Notes under the pieces: model-generated
Told to the model about the DNA's origin: nothing
The model's database searches: none
Seen by the model: the letters and a program-made list of their open reading frames with translations, nothing else
Virus record (IMG/VR): IMGVR_UViG_3300020205_003285
Location: 1-33,429 of that record
Length of the DNA stretch: 33,429 nucleotides
DNA from: a virus
Reading direction: 5' to 3' (one strand)
Part shown: positions 14,424 to 21,972 of the stretch, piece by piece
How the letters are laid out: every line of letters begins with the position of its first letter
Position numbering within the stretch: position 1 is the stretch's first letter
Translations under genes and position numbers: made by a program

Positions 14424-15790
14424 TGGCAAATAATAGCAAAATAACATCAGGTAATCTATCAAGATTTCAAATATACTCTGCAGAAAACGGAACGAACTCT
14501 GTTGACATGTCCGCATCTGCTGTTGAGATAAGTTATTACGAAAGTGTCTTATCAAATTCTGTTTCTCTCACAGCAACAATCATAGAAACTGGATTTACTG
14601 ACATTAAAATTGCTGAAGATCAAGTCAAACCAACAGGTATTCTGGATACACTTCCTGTTCGTGGTGGTGAGCAAACAATAATTGAATTTGAAGATAATCA
14701 AGCAACGCCAAATAAGTTATCTTTCAAAGGCGAGAAGTCTCTTTATGTCAATAGAGTAAGAGATATTGATCCTGGAACGCAAAAGGATCTATACTTTATT
14801 GATTTTTGTACAAGAGAATTTATTACAAATGAACAAACGAGAGTTGTTAACAGGTATAATGAAAAAATATCAGATAATATACGGAGAATACTCACTGATT
14901 CTAAAGGATTAAATACTGAAAAAAATTTAGAGATAGATTCTACCTCAATAAAGTATAACTTTATTGGAAATGATAAAAAACCATTTTATGTTTGCACATG
15001 GTTAGCGTCTAAGTCTGTTCCTGAGTTAAGTGTTGATGGAAAAAGTAGTATTGGTGGTGCAGCTGGATATTTCTTTTTTGAAAATTATGATGGATTCAAG
15101 TTTAAATCTTTAGATAAACTTTTAGATTCTAATTCTAGATCTCCTATCAAAAAATATATTTACACAAATACTGCAGAAAAACCTGATGGATATGATGGAA
15201 AAATTCTTTCTGCAAAAATTGATAGAGATATTGACTTGCAACAAAATCTTACGCTAGGATCTTATTCCAACTCTAGTATCTTTTTTGATTTTTATGCGAT
15301 GGATTATATCCGAAGAAATTATAATGTAGATGACGATCAAAAAGATAAAATTAAGAATGCTGGATCTAAAGATATTAGTTGGGTTGCTGATGAGTTTAGA
15401 ACACCAACATCAAGACTTATGAGCCATGTTCTTGATGTTGGTACATTGCCATCTGGAAAAGATATTACCTCACAGTTAGATAACTGGAAAAATACTCCAT
15501 TTGATCCTACTTACGATGCTGCAAACACAATGGTGCAGTCAATCATGAGATATAATCAACTTTTTACTATTAAAACAAATATAGTTATTCCTGGAGATTT
15601 TAGTCTGAGAGCAGGTGATCTTATTCATTGTGACTTTCCTCAGTTGACTTTGGATAAAAATAAAGAAGTAAACAGTGAGAGTGGAGGTATATATATGATA
15701 GCGAGTATATGTCATAGAATTACACCTAGAAATACATTTTCTAGTTTGACTTTAGTAAGAGACACCTTTGGCAGAAAGCCATTTAAGTAA
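14423..15790 (+). CDS. Baseplate hub protein, gp27-like
   Basis: A 455-aa protein beginning MANNSKITSGNLSRFQIYSAENGTNSVDMSASAVEISYYESVLSNSVSLTATIIETGF, typical of a gp27/gpD-like hub domain. The C-terminal IPGDFSLRAGDLIHCDFPQLT...GGIYMIASICHRITPRNTFSSLTLVRDTFGRK is the standard end of such hub proteins. In T4, gp27 forms the trimeric torus holding gp5. Its position, upstream of the OB-fold gp5-like gene, fits. Assignment to gp27 rests on position and these motifs. Confidence 0.75.
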   Translation: MANNSKITSGNLSRFQIYSAENGTNSVDMSASAVEISYYESVLSNSVSLTATIIETGFTDIKIAEDQVKPTGILDTLPVRGGEQTIIEFEDNQATPNKLSFKGEKSLYVNRVRDIDPGTQKDLYFIDFCTREFITNEQTRVVNRYNEKISDNIRRILTDSKGLNTEKNLEIDSTSIKYNFIGNDKKPFYVCTWLASKSVPELSVDGKSSIGGAAGYFFFENYDGFKFKSLDKLLDSNSRSPIKKYIYTNTAEKPDGYDGKILSAKIDRDIDLQQNLTLGSYSNSSIFFDFYAMDYIRRNYNVDDDQKDKIKNAGSKDISWVADEFRTPTSRLMSHVLDVGTLPSGKDITSQLDNWKNTPFDPTYDAANTMVQSIMRYNQLFTIKTNIVIPGDFSLRAGDLIHCDFPQLTLDKNKEVNSESGGIYMIASICHRITPRNTFSSLTLVRDTFGRKPFK

Positions 15791-15791
15791 C

Positions 15792-16004
15792 ATGGACAGA
15801 ACATTACAACAACACATTAATGATGATCGTGATGAGATTGATAATCCCACTACAAGTGGCCAACGTCGTCGTCACTTAGAGGATGAACTTGATTCCTTAG
15901 AAAAGTATCAAGCAAATCATCCAGATGATGATCACGATCCAAATGCTTTAGAACTTTTTTGTGATGCAAACCGAAATGCCTTAGAATGTAGGATATATGA
16001 ATAA
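15792..16004 (+). CDS. 70-aa conserved acidic protein of the hub operon
   Basis: The ORF begins MDRTLQQHINDDRDEIDNPTTSGQRRRHLEDELDSLEKYQANHPDDDHDPNALELFCDANRNALECRIYE. It is predicted to be helical and acidic, with two Cys near the C-terminus (FCD and ECRIY). ATG 15792 is used; a TTG at 15768 would run back into the previous gene. It lies 1 nt after the gp27-like gene and 2 nt before the gp5-like gene, as in other cyanophages. Function unknown. Confidence 0.75.
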   Translation: MDRTLQQHINDDRDEIDNPTTSGQRRRHLEDELDSLEKYQANHPDDDHDPNALELFCDANRNALECRIYE

Positions 16005-16006
16005 AA

Positions 16007-18289
16007 ATGATTGAACAAGGACTTTTCAAGAGACATTTCGTTGGTCGTGATGGTTTTATTTGGTGGATAGGTCAAGTAGTTTCGGAGGAAAAGTGGGCAG
16101 GTAATATTCCCGCAAGACCAACAAGAAATACATCGGATCATGCTGGTTTTGGTGAAAGATTTAAAGTTCGCATTATGGGGTATCATACTGCGAACAAAAA
16201 AGAATTAAGTGATGATGAGTTGCCTTGGGCATCTGTAATGTATCCAGTTACTGCAGGTGGCGGTGGTGCTGGAACATGGTCCAATGCTGCAATCCGTCAA
16301 GGCAATTTTGTTTTTGGTTTCTTTATTGATGGAGAAGATGCACAACAACCTGTAATTATGGGTGTGTTGGGAACTAATCAATACACTGCTCTTGCATCAA
16401 AAGATAATCCTGATATTGCATTCTTTCCATTCAGTGGATATACAAATACCAATACTGTTGCAAGATATTCATTAACATTAGATAATACTACATCTCCTCC
16501 AGCAACTCAGACAGGATCTACACAAAAACCTAGCAACAAAGGAAAACAGGAAGGTGTTGCTGGTCAAGAGTTGTCTTCTGGATCCGATAAAGAACAATAT
16601 GAGAATGGAAAAGTAAAAAAACCTATACCTAAACCATCAACATGTGAACCAGTTCCTTTAGGAGCAATACAGAGACGAATTAAAAATCTTATTGCTGATA
16701 TTGAAAGGATCAAGAAAACTGCAGGTGATTGGGAAACAAAAGTATCTACTAAGATTAATAACATAGAGAACGAAATTAATAAGGCAGTTTCTAAATCTTC
16801 AGAGTTTATTGCTGGTGGTATAAAGTGGTTGATTGAGGAGGTGCAAAAATATACCACCAATAAAATAAACAATACAATGAAAGATACTTATTATCTTTTG
16901 TTTCCTAATCAAAGACCAAGACTTAAAAAAGCAGTAGAAACTGCGAATGATTTGATTGCATGTTTATTCAGAAAGATCATTAGTAATCTTTTGAAGATGG
17001 TTGGTAGATTTTTACTTTCTGCTGTAGATCGATTTATCAATACGCCTTTATGTGCTGTTGAAAATTTTGTTGGTGCATTGGTTGGTAAACTTGCAGGATT
17101 AATTACCTCAGCAGTAGATGCTATTTTAGGTCCAGTTAAGGCAATCGTAGGTGCAGCATTTGATCTTGCTGGTGGTATTTTAAACTTCATTACTGATCTT
17201 CTTTCTTTCTTATCATGTGAAGAAAAACCATCTTGTTCAGAAATTAAGGAATGGAGTATTTGGGAAGGATCTGAATCTGTTCCAACTTTAGATCTTAACT
17301 CAATCGTAAGTGAAGTTCAAAATGTTGCTAGTACTATTACACAGGCAATTGATCTAAATAATTTTAATTTTGATTTAGACTTTACTGATGTGTTTGATTC
17401 TCTTGGATCATGTAATGTTGGTCCAATTTTCTGTGGTCCACCAATTGTTGAGTTCTTTGGTGGTGGCGGATCTGGTGCAACTGGAAATGCAATCATTGGA
17501 GCTGCTGGCGACATTCTTGGAGTTGACATTATAACTCCAGGATCTGGATATTCATCTGCACCTTTTGTTAATTTTAGAGATAACTGTGGAAATGGAAGAG
17601 GGGCAGCTGCCAGAGCAATTTTGGGACAAGTTCCAGTAACTGATAGTGAAAATGGAGAAACTCAAACAACAGGAGTGGTAAATGTAGTGATTGATCAATC
17701 TGGTACTGGATACTTGCCAGCTCCAGATGGAAGTCAGGGTGGAGACGGTAGAACTTGGGCTGGAGCAGGAGATACCGTTGTTAAAAGAGCAAATGGAATA
17801 TATGACTCTCCCTATAAGTCTGGACAAGTTATTAATTTAAATCCCGGTGATATTGTTCAAACTCCTTCTGAACCAGCGTATGTTGTTAATGAAACAACAT
17901 CCATAACTGCTCCAGAGTATAATGTTCAGAGGATTGGTGGAAATAGTCCAACATCAAATAATGGAGAGTATCCGATTGTTCTTGAGGTTGGTGATGTGTT
18001 TATTTCTGATCCAGGATTGTCATATGAAAATGGAGATAGAATTGTAGTATCTCCATCTAATGGATTAGTCTTAGAACCAAAATTTGATAGTCTTGGATCT
18101 CTAACTAAGGTGAATATTATAAATCCTGGTCAAGGATTTAAAGAATTCCCAGAGATTTACATTGAGAGTGATACAGGTTATAATGCTAAAATTATTCCAA
18201 TATTTAATGTTAGAAGAGTTGTTGATGAAGAAATTCAAGTTCCAGTTACTGGAATTATCAATGTCGTGGATTGTGTAGGTAAGTTCTAA
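16007..18289 (+). CDS. 5: Baseplate hub OB-fold protein, gp5-like, no lysozyme
   Basis: The 760-aa protein has an N-terminal OB-fold of gp5/gpV type (13-128: GRDGFIWWIGQVV...RFKVRIMGYHT...LPWASVMYPVTAGGGGAGTWS...GNFVFGFFIDGEDAQQPVIMGVLGTNQ). A helical/hydrophobic middle (215-400) follows, then a C-terminal half with four Gly/Tyr-rich repeats (near residues 506, 561, 667 and 702; pattern PGxGYxxxP). The T4 lysozyme catalytic domain and the triple beta-helix are not visible; the spike seems to be the next gene. T4 gp5 is 575 aa, so this is longer but reorganised. It overlaps the next gene by 1 nt (TAATG). Confidence 0.82.
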   Translation: MIEQGLFKRHFVGRDGFIWWIGQVVSEEKWAGNIPARPTRNTSDHAGFGERFKVRIMGYHTANKKELSDDELPWASVMYPVTAGGGGAGTWSNAAIRQGNFVFGFFIDGEDAQQPVIMGVLGTNQYTALASKDNPDIAFFPFSGYTNTNTVARYSLTLDNTTSPPATQTGSTQKPSNKGKQEGVAGQELSSGSDKEQYENGKVKKPIPKPSTCEPVPLGAIQRRIKNLIADIERIKKTAGDWETKVSTKINNIENEINKAVSKSSEFIAGGIKWLIEEVQKYTTNKINNTMKDTYYLLFPNQRPRLKKAVETANDLIACLFRKIISNLLKMVGRFLLSAVDRFINTPLCAVENFVGALVGKLAGLITSAVDAILGPVKAIVGAAFDLAGGILNFITDLLSFLSCEEKPSCSEIKEWSIWEGSESVPTLDLNSIVSEVQNVASTITQAIDLNNFNFDLDFTDVFDSLGSCNVGPIFCGPPIVEFFGGGGSGATGNAIIGAAGDILGVDIITPGSGYSSAPFVNFRDNCGNGRGAAARAILGQVPVTDSENGETQTTGVVNVVIDQSGTGYLPAPDGSQGGDGRTWAGAGDTVVKRANGIYDSPYKSGQVINLNPGDIVQTPSEPAYVVNETTSITAPEYNVQRIGGNSPTSNNGEYPIVLEVGDVFISDPGLSYENGDRIVVSPSNGLVLEPKFDSLGSLTKVNIINPGQGFKEFPEIYIESDTGYNAKIIPIFNVRRVVDEEIQVPVTGIINVVDCVGKF

Positions 18290-18873
18290 TGTCAGAAAGA
18301 ACAAATTATCATTTTAATCGTGTTGGTAATGATCATGGCGAAATAAGATTTGGTCATATCCACCAAGATAATAACATCTCTGGGGTTATGTTAAGAACCG
18401 GAGAAGATGGTGGTCGTCATTACATGACGATGGATTCTTCTGGTGACATTGATCAGGGAAGAAAAGGAAGCACAATGAATGTGTGTCCCGGATCTTTTTC
18501 TGTAATGGCAGGAAAAGATGTCGCAAAAGAAACCCCAGCAATCTTTCAGTATGCAGAGAATGGTGATATAATTATTGGTGCTCCAAGCGGCAGAATCAGA
18601 ATTTTCGCTCAAAATATCGAATTGATTGCTTCTGGTTCTGATGGTCAAAATGGAGTTATAACTATTGATGGTAATGAAAAGGTTATTGTAAAAGCACCAC
18701 AAATTGATATCAATTCAAAAGTATCTACAAAGATCTTCTCTGAAAAAACAGTTGATATAATTGGTAAAGCAATCTTGAATATATACGGAGGATTGATTGA
18801 TTGTGCCGATGGCGCTACAAAACTTAAAGGATCTAAAGGTGGTTCTACAAATGAGGAGCAAAATAAAAAATGA
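18289..18873 (+). CDS. Beta-helical spike protein (gp5 C-terminal-like)
   Basis: The 194-aa protein has alternating beta-strand repeats (GDIIIGAPSGRIRIFAQNIELIASGSDGQNGVITIDGNEKVIVKAPQIDINSKVSTKIFSEKTVDIIGKAILNIYGG), typical of the triple-stranded beta-helix of gp5 and gpV-type spikes. It probably trimerises as the membrane-piercing needle under the hub. It is encoded separately from the OB-fold protein. Overlaps both neighbours (TAATG upstream, ATGA downstream). Confidence 0.7.
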   Translation: MSERTNYHFNRVGNDHGEIRFGHIHQDNNISGVMLRTGEDGGRHYMTMDSSGDIDQGRKGSTMNVCPGSFSVMAGKDVAKETPAIFQYAENGDIIIGAPSGRIRIFAQNIELIASGSDGQNGVITIDGNEKVIVKAPQIDINSKVSTKIFSEKTVDIIGKAILNIYGGLIDCADGATKLKGSKGGSTNEEQNKK

Positions 18874-19646
18874 AAGTACCTGATTTATATGTTGGTAAGA
18901 GATTATTTGTTGGAGAAGGCAACCCAATTGCATTGGGTATCGGCCCACTAGAAGCAAGAGGTTCTGCTTACATTGAAGGTCCAGCAATTATTGGAGAACC
19001 CTTATCATTTCCATTTAATTATGCAACCTTAATGGTTGGACCAAATAGAAATGGAGAAGCAATACCTCCGGTTGTTCCTGGAGCATTGTGTACTGGTGTT
19101 AATAATCCATATTCTCTTGCTGTTGATGGAGATGCTGCAATTTTTAATACATTAGATGTAGCTTTAAATATTAATGCTGGGTTAAATATTGTTGCACAAG
19201 GAGAGGTAATGTCTCGATGTGGTGGTCATATTCTTTCTGCAAAGAAAAATTTTGACATTCCCCACCCAACAAAAGATGGTTGGAGACTTCGCCACACCTG
19301 TCCAGAAGGTCCCTCAAATGATGTTTACACTCGCGGTAGAGTGACTGGCAAAAGAGAAATTGAACTGCCAGAGTATTGGACTGAACTTGTTGATCCAAGA
19401 TCAATTACAGTGTCACTGACTCCAATTGGTGCTCATCAGGATGTGATTGTAAAAAGAATTGGCGAGAATAAAGTGTTTCTGCAGTCAAGAGGAAATATGC
19501 CTATTGATTGTTATTATCACATTTTTGCAGAAAGAAAAGATGGTGAGAAACTTATTCCTGAATATCAGGGAGAAAGTCCTGCCGACTATCCAGGAAACAA
19601 TAATGAGTATTCTGTTTCTGGTTATCACTATGATGTCAAGGAGTAA
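18870..19646 (+). CDS. Structural fibre/baseplate-type protein, paralog A
   Basis: A 258-aa protein: an N-terminal beta-rich segment (MKVPDLYVGKRLFVGEGNPIALGIGPLEARGSAYIEGPAIIG) and a C-terminal domain from about residue 125 (KKNFDIPHPTKDGWRLRHTCPEGPSNDVYTRGR...LPEYWTELVDPRSITVSLTPIGAHQDVIVKRI...AIDCYYHIFAERKDGEKLIPEYQG). The same C-terminal domain recurs in the next gene, and the family is widespread in T4-like cyanophages. Virion location is inferred from the operon. Confidence 0.7.
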   Translation: MKVPDLYVGKRLFVGEGNPIALGIGPLEARGSAYIEGPAIIGEPLSFPFNYATLMVGPNRNGEAIPPVVPGALCTGVNNPYSLAVDGDAAIFNTLDVALNINAGLNIVAQGEVMSRCGGHILSAKKNFDIPHPTKDGWRLRHTCPEGPSNDVYTRGRVTGKREIELPEYWTELVDPRSITVSLTPIGAHQDVIVKRIGENKVFLQSRGNMPIDCYYHIFAERKDGEKLIPEYQGESPADYPGNNNEYSVSGYHYDVKE

Positions 19647-19648
19647 TT

Positions 19649-20287
19649 ATGGCAAACGAATTTATACCTAGAAATTTTGGTAGAAGAAATTGCGATGATC
19701 CTATAACTGGGATTCCTCATCCAAACTTTGATTATCTTCATAGAACTACGACAGGAGATGAAGACTATCCTGAAGATGCCTGTGCAAGATATCTTCAAGT
19801 AAATGCAAAGTTCGACAATCTTCAAGTTACTAATGATGTTGATGTTACAGGAACTGTTACTGCATCTGAGGTTACTGCAAGTGGAATTACTTTAACCTCC
19901 AGAAAACCATTTGATATTCCACATCCAAGCAAACCTGGATGGAGACTTCGCCATGTTTGTTTAGAGGGTCCAGAATCTGGTGTCTATTATCGTGGCAGAC
20001 TTACAGATTCAAATGTAATTGATTTACCTACTTACTGGGAGGGACTGATTGACCCAGAAACAATTACAGTTACTCTCACTCAAATTGGATCTTCTCAAGA
20101 TTTGATTGTTGATCGAATTGAATGGGGTAAAAGAGTTGTATTGAGATCTGGAAGTGCTTCTGCAATTGACTGTTATTATTTGATTCACGCAGAAAGAATT
20201 GATGGAGAAAAGCTAATTGTGGAATATGAAGGAAGCACCATTGATGATTACCCTGGGGACAATTCTCAATATAGCATCAACAAATAG
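19649..20287 (+). CDS. Structural fibre/baseplate-type protein, paralog B
   Basis: A 212-aa protein with a different N-terminus (MANEFIPRNFGRRNCDDPITGIPHPNFDYLHRTTTGDEDYPEDACARYLQVNAKF, then the short strand repeats VTNDVDVTGTVTASEVTASGITL) and the same C-terminal domain as its upstream neighbour (KPFDIPHPSKPGWRLRHVCLEGPESGVYYRGRL...DCYYLIHAERIDGEKLIVEYEG, about 88-205). Last gene of the late operon; the accessory island begins 4 nt later. Confidence 0.7.
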   Translation: MANEFIPRNFGRRNCDDPITGIPHPNFDYLHRTTTGDEDYPEDACARYLQVNAKFDNLQVTNDVDVTGTVTASEVTASGITLTSRKPFDIPHPSKPGWRLRHVCLEGPESGVYYRGRLTDSNVIDLPTYWEGLIDPETITVTLTQIGSSQDLIVDRIEWGKRVVLRSGSASAIDCYYLIHAERIDGEKLIVEYEGSTIDDYPGDNSQYSINK

Positions 20288-20290
20288 CCC

Positions 20291-20319
20291 TTGACACGGA
20301 CCCCCGACCGTGCTATGAT
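20291..20319 (+). promoter_or_regulatory. Consensus sigma70 promoter opening the accessory island
   Basis: TTGACA (20291-20296), 17-nt spacer, TATGAT (20314-20319). The predicted start is near 20326, 19 nt upstream of the ATG at 20345. It begins 4 nt after the stop of the structural operon. The spacer is unusually GC-rich. Confidence 0.85.
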
Positions 20320-20344
20320 ACCTAGGTAATCAACGGACGACCAA

Positions 20345-20527
20345 ATGCAAGATGAGTACCTGACACGCTGCGTGGTGGACCCCATCAAGCGAACCGTGTA
20401 TCTGTATTCTAGTGAAGGAGACACCAAGGAAGTCACCTGTGATACGGTAGAGGAGTTTATGAACGTGCTAGACTTCGTTCGTGCTACAGTGGACGAAGAG
20501 ACTCTCTCATACGCAAATCCACTCTAG
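20345..20527 (+). CDS. 60-aa hypothetical protein, GC-richer than neighbours
   Basis: The ORF reads MQDEYLTRCVVDPIKRTVYLYSSEGDTKEVTCDTVEEFMNVLDFVRATVDEETLSYANPL. Small proteins of this kind recur in cyanophages, function unknown. Its codons (CTG, CGC, GTG, ACC) are more GC-rich than the surrounding genes, which suggests a different origin or stronger selection. Directly behind the sigma70 promoter at 20291; no Shine-Dalgarno in the short leader. Confidence 0.7.
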   Translation: MQDEYLTRCVVDPIKRTVYLYSSEGDTKEVTCDTVEEFMNVLDFVRATVDEETLSYANPL

Positions 20528-20586
20528 CTTCCAAAAAGGTCAAAGAAAAATCCCGGCAAAAATTTACGCACGATACTTTTTTAAAA

Positions 20587-20793
20587 ATGAATCCTTATCG
20601 CATTAACTACAAGGCACTGAAAGAAGACCCAGTGAAAACAACACCAGAGAATGTGAAGGAAGCAAATGAGAACTTGTTTCGTGCTCGTTGGAACTTACCA
20701 ACCGCCGCTAAGAACTGTGGGATGAGTGAAAAGGAGATGAAGTTGACATTCTTTGAGTATCTCAAGTATAATCCTACTACTTACAAAGCGTAA
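20587..20793 (+). CDS. 68-aa conserved hypothetical protein
   Basis: The ORF begins MNPYRINYKALKEDPVKTTPENVKEANENLFRARWNLPTAAKNCGMSEKEMKLTFFEYLKYNPTTYKA. The segment WNLPTAAKNCGMSEKEMKLTFFEYL could be a helix-turn-helix-like fold, but this is not certain. A near-perfect sigma70 promoter lies inside its 3' end, and its stop codon lies in the terminator stem that follows. Confidence 0.72.
   Translation: MNPYRINYKALKEDPVKTTPENVKEANENLFRARWNLPTAAKNCGMSEKEMKLTFFEYLKYNPTTYKA
20743..20772 (+). promoter_or_regulatory. Consensus sigma70 promoter for tRNA-Leu, inside a gene
   Basis: TTGACA (20743-20748), 18-nt spacer, TATAAT (20767-20772), both boxes perfect. Predicted start is near 20779, at the first base of the following terminator hairpin. 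It lies in the 3' coding end of the 68-aa gene and would transcribe tRNA-Leu. Confidence 0.8.
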
Positions 20794-20804
20794 GTTTTTT
20801 TTTT
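20779..20804 (+). terminator. Terminator hairpin abutting tRNA-Leu
   Basis: ACTTAC (20779-20784) pairs with GTAAGT (20790-20795), followed by a T-run to 20804; the first tRNA base is 20805. The stop codon of the 68-aa gene lies in the 3' arm. The stem is short and AT-rich, but the T-run is long. Confidence 0.65.
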
Positions 20805-20878
20805 GGGCGTGTATTCCAACCGGCAGAGAAAATTGACTTAAAATCAATAAAGTGTGGGTTCGAATCCCACCACGCCTA
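20805..20878 (+). tRNA. tRNA-Leu (anticodon UAA)
   Basis: Acceptor GGGCGTG (20805-20811) pairs with CACGCCT (20871-20877). Anticodon stem ATTGA/TCAAT (20832-20836, 20844-20848), loop CTTAAAA with anticodon TAA. T stem GTGGG/CCCAC with loop TTCGAAT (20859-20865). The D stem is imperfect. The variable loop is only AAAGT (5 nt), unlike the long arm normal for tRNA-Leu. No CCA is encoded. It would decode UUA, frequent in AT-rich phage genes. Confidence 0.85.
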
Positions 20879-20891
20879 TAAATAATAATAC

Positions 20892-20964
20892 CTGTGGTCG
20901 GCAAACTAACAGGAAGAGGGTGAAAGTCCCTCTATTTTATTATAAATAATAGTGCCGACCATAG
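20892..20964 (+). promoter_or_regulatory. Structured leader of the homing endonuclease with late promoter in its loop
   Basis: CTGTGGTCGGCA (20892-20903) pairs with TGCCGACCATAG (20953-20964): 12 bp with one G-U. Inside is a second hairpin, AGAGGG (20915-20920) with CCCTCT (20928-20933). A perfect TATAAATA (20941-20948) lies between the arms. The outer 3' arm ends 7 nt before the endonuclease ATG. Confidence 0.65.
20941..20948 (+). promoter_or_regulatory. Late promoter for the HNH endonuclease
   Basis: Perfect TATAAATA, 23 nt upstream of the endonuclease ATG at 20972. Transcription would start near 20954, inside the 3' arm of the leader hairpin. A second TATAAATA (20877-20884) overlaps the tRNA-Leu 3' end. 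Confidence 0.7.
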
Positions 20965-20971
20965 AGTAGAA

Positions 20972-21652
20972 ATGAATTATTTAAAAATTTATTGTAGACT
21001 TATCAGGAAAGCGGAGAATAGAACTCCTCCCGAAGGTTATATAGAAAAACATCATACCTTTCCAAAAAGTATTTTTGGAAAAAACAATAGAATTGTGGTA
21101 CTTACAGCAAGAGAACATTCTGTTGCACACGCATTGTTAGAAAAAATTTATTTGAATAGATATGGTATTGAAAATTGGAAAACTCAAAAAATGATTTTTG
21201 CATACTGTAATATGAGCGCCAGTAATCAATATCATAAAAATAGATATATTAACTCTAGATTATATGAAAGTTCTAGAATGAGGAAAAGTAAAATAATGTC
21301 AGGTGAAAATAATCCATTTTATGGAAAAAAACATAGTGATAAAGTAATTGCTAAAATAAAACAAGCAAATACTGGAAGAAATATGATAATCACTGAAGAA
21401 CACGCCAAAAAAATAAGTGAAAGTAAAAAGGGAAAACCACTGTCGAAAAAATGTAGAGAAAGATGTAAAGAAATTAATACTGGAAATACTTATAGATTGG
21501 GAACTAAACATACTGACGAAACAAAAGAAAAAATGAGAAAAAGAAGAGAGGGTCTAAAGTGGTGGAATGATGGCAAATCAAATGTAATGAAAAGAGAATG
21601 TCCAGGTGAAGAATGGAAACCAGGTAGATTGTATTATACAAGAAATAAATAA
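20972..21652 (+). CDS. Free-standing HNH homing endonuclease with NUMOD3
   Basis: The 226-aa basic protein has an HNH core (EKHHTFPKSIFGKNNRIVVLTAREHSVAHALLEKIY, residues 25-60, with H27/H28, N39, H49 and H53), a NUMOD3 DNA-binding motif (GENNPFYGKKHSDKVIAKIKQANTG, 111-135), a second weaker one (GTKHTDETKEKM, 177-188) and a C-terminal WWNDGKSNVMK module. It should nick or cut DNA at a target in related phages and copy itself by recombination. No intron signature surrounds it, so it is probably intergenic. It lies between tRNA-Leu and a small ORF. Confidence 0.88.
   Translation: MNYLKIYCRLIRKAENRTPPEGYIEKHHTFPKSIFGKNNRIVVLTAREHSVAHALLEKIYLNRYGIENWKTQKMIFAYCNMSASNQYHKNRYINSRLYESSRMRKSKIMSGENNPFYGKKHSDKVIAKIKQANTGRNMIITEEHAKKISESKKGKPLSKKCRERCKEINTGNTYRLGTKHTDETKEKMRKRREGLKWWNDGKSNVMKRECPGEEWKPGRLYYTRNK
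21644..21651 (+). promoter_or_regulatory. Putative late promoter overlapping the endonuclease stop
   Basis: AATAAATA spans the last codons and stop (TAA 21650-21652) of the endonuclease gene, 12 nt upstream of the next ATG. The motif may simply be an AT-rich gene end. Confidence 0.4.
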
Positions 21653-21663
21653 AATCAAAACCA

Positions 21664-21951
21664 ATGAAATATAAGATTTCTTTTTCTTATAATTGGTATG
21701 AAACTGAAACTGATAGGAGCATCATAAAAACATACTATATTAATGGTGTTGCTTTTACCTTTGATGATGTTCCTTCAATATTTCAAGACCATCCAGAGAT
21801 TATAATTCAGGCAAATCAAAATCTTACATATACACCCGAATATTTTTACTTAAAATCATTTTACTTAATAGATGAAGAATGTCATCCTTGTTTGTTTGAA
21901 CTGGAATTAGAAAATCCAGAAATGCTTGAAGAACTTGACAGTCTGGCATAG
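21664..21951 (+). CDS. 95-aa hypothetical protein
   Basis: The ORF begins MKYKISFSYNWYETETDRSIIKTYYINGVAFTFDDVPSIFQDHPEIIIQ and ends in an acidic LFELELENPEMLEELDSLA. It is rich in aromatic residues, with two Cys (ECHPC), and has no recognised domain. A perfect sigma70 promoter for tRNA-Thr begins inside its last codons. Confidence 0.6.
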   Translation: MKYKISFSYNWYETETDRSIIKTYYINGVAFTFDDVPSIFQDHPEIIIQANQNLTYTPEYFYLKSFYLIDEECHPCLFELELENPEMLEELDSLA

Positions 21952-21963
21952 ATACCTTATGAT
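21935..21963 (+). promoter_or_regulatory. Consensus sigma70 promoter for tRNA-Thr
   Basis: TTGACA (21935-21940), 17-nt spacer, TATGAT (21958-21963). Predicted start near 21970, about 3 nt before the mature tRNA 5' end. It lies in the 3' end of the 95-aa gene and would also transcribe the following small genes. Confidence 0.85.
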
Positions 21964-21972
21964 GTTTTTATT

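Noticed and set aside
15768-15791. TTG start for the 70-aa gene.
   Set aside because: It would overlap the gp27-like gene; ATG 15792 follows that stop directly.
20892-21652. Group I or group II intron around the HNH endonuclease.
   Set aside because: I saw no P/Q/R/S core, no domain V and no split gene; the hairpins are better explained as a leader structure.
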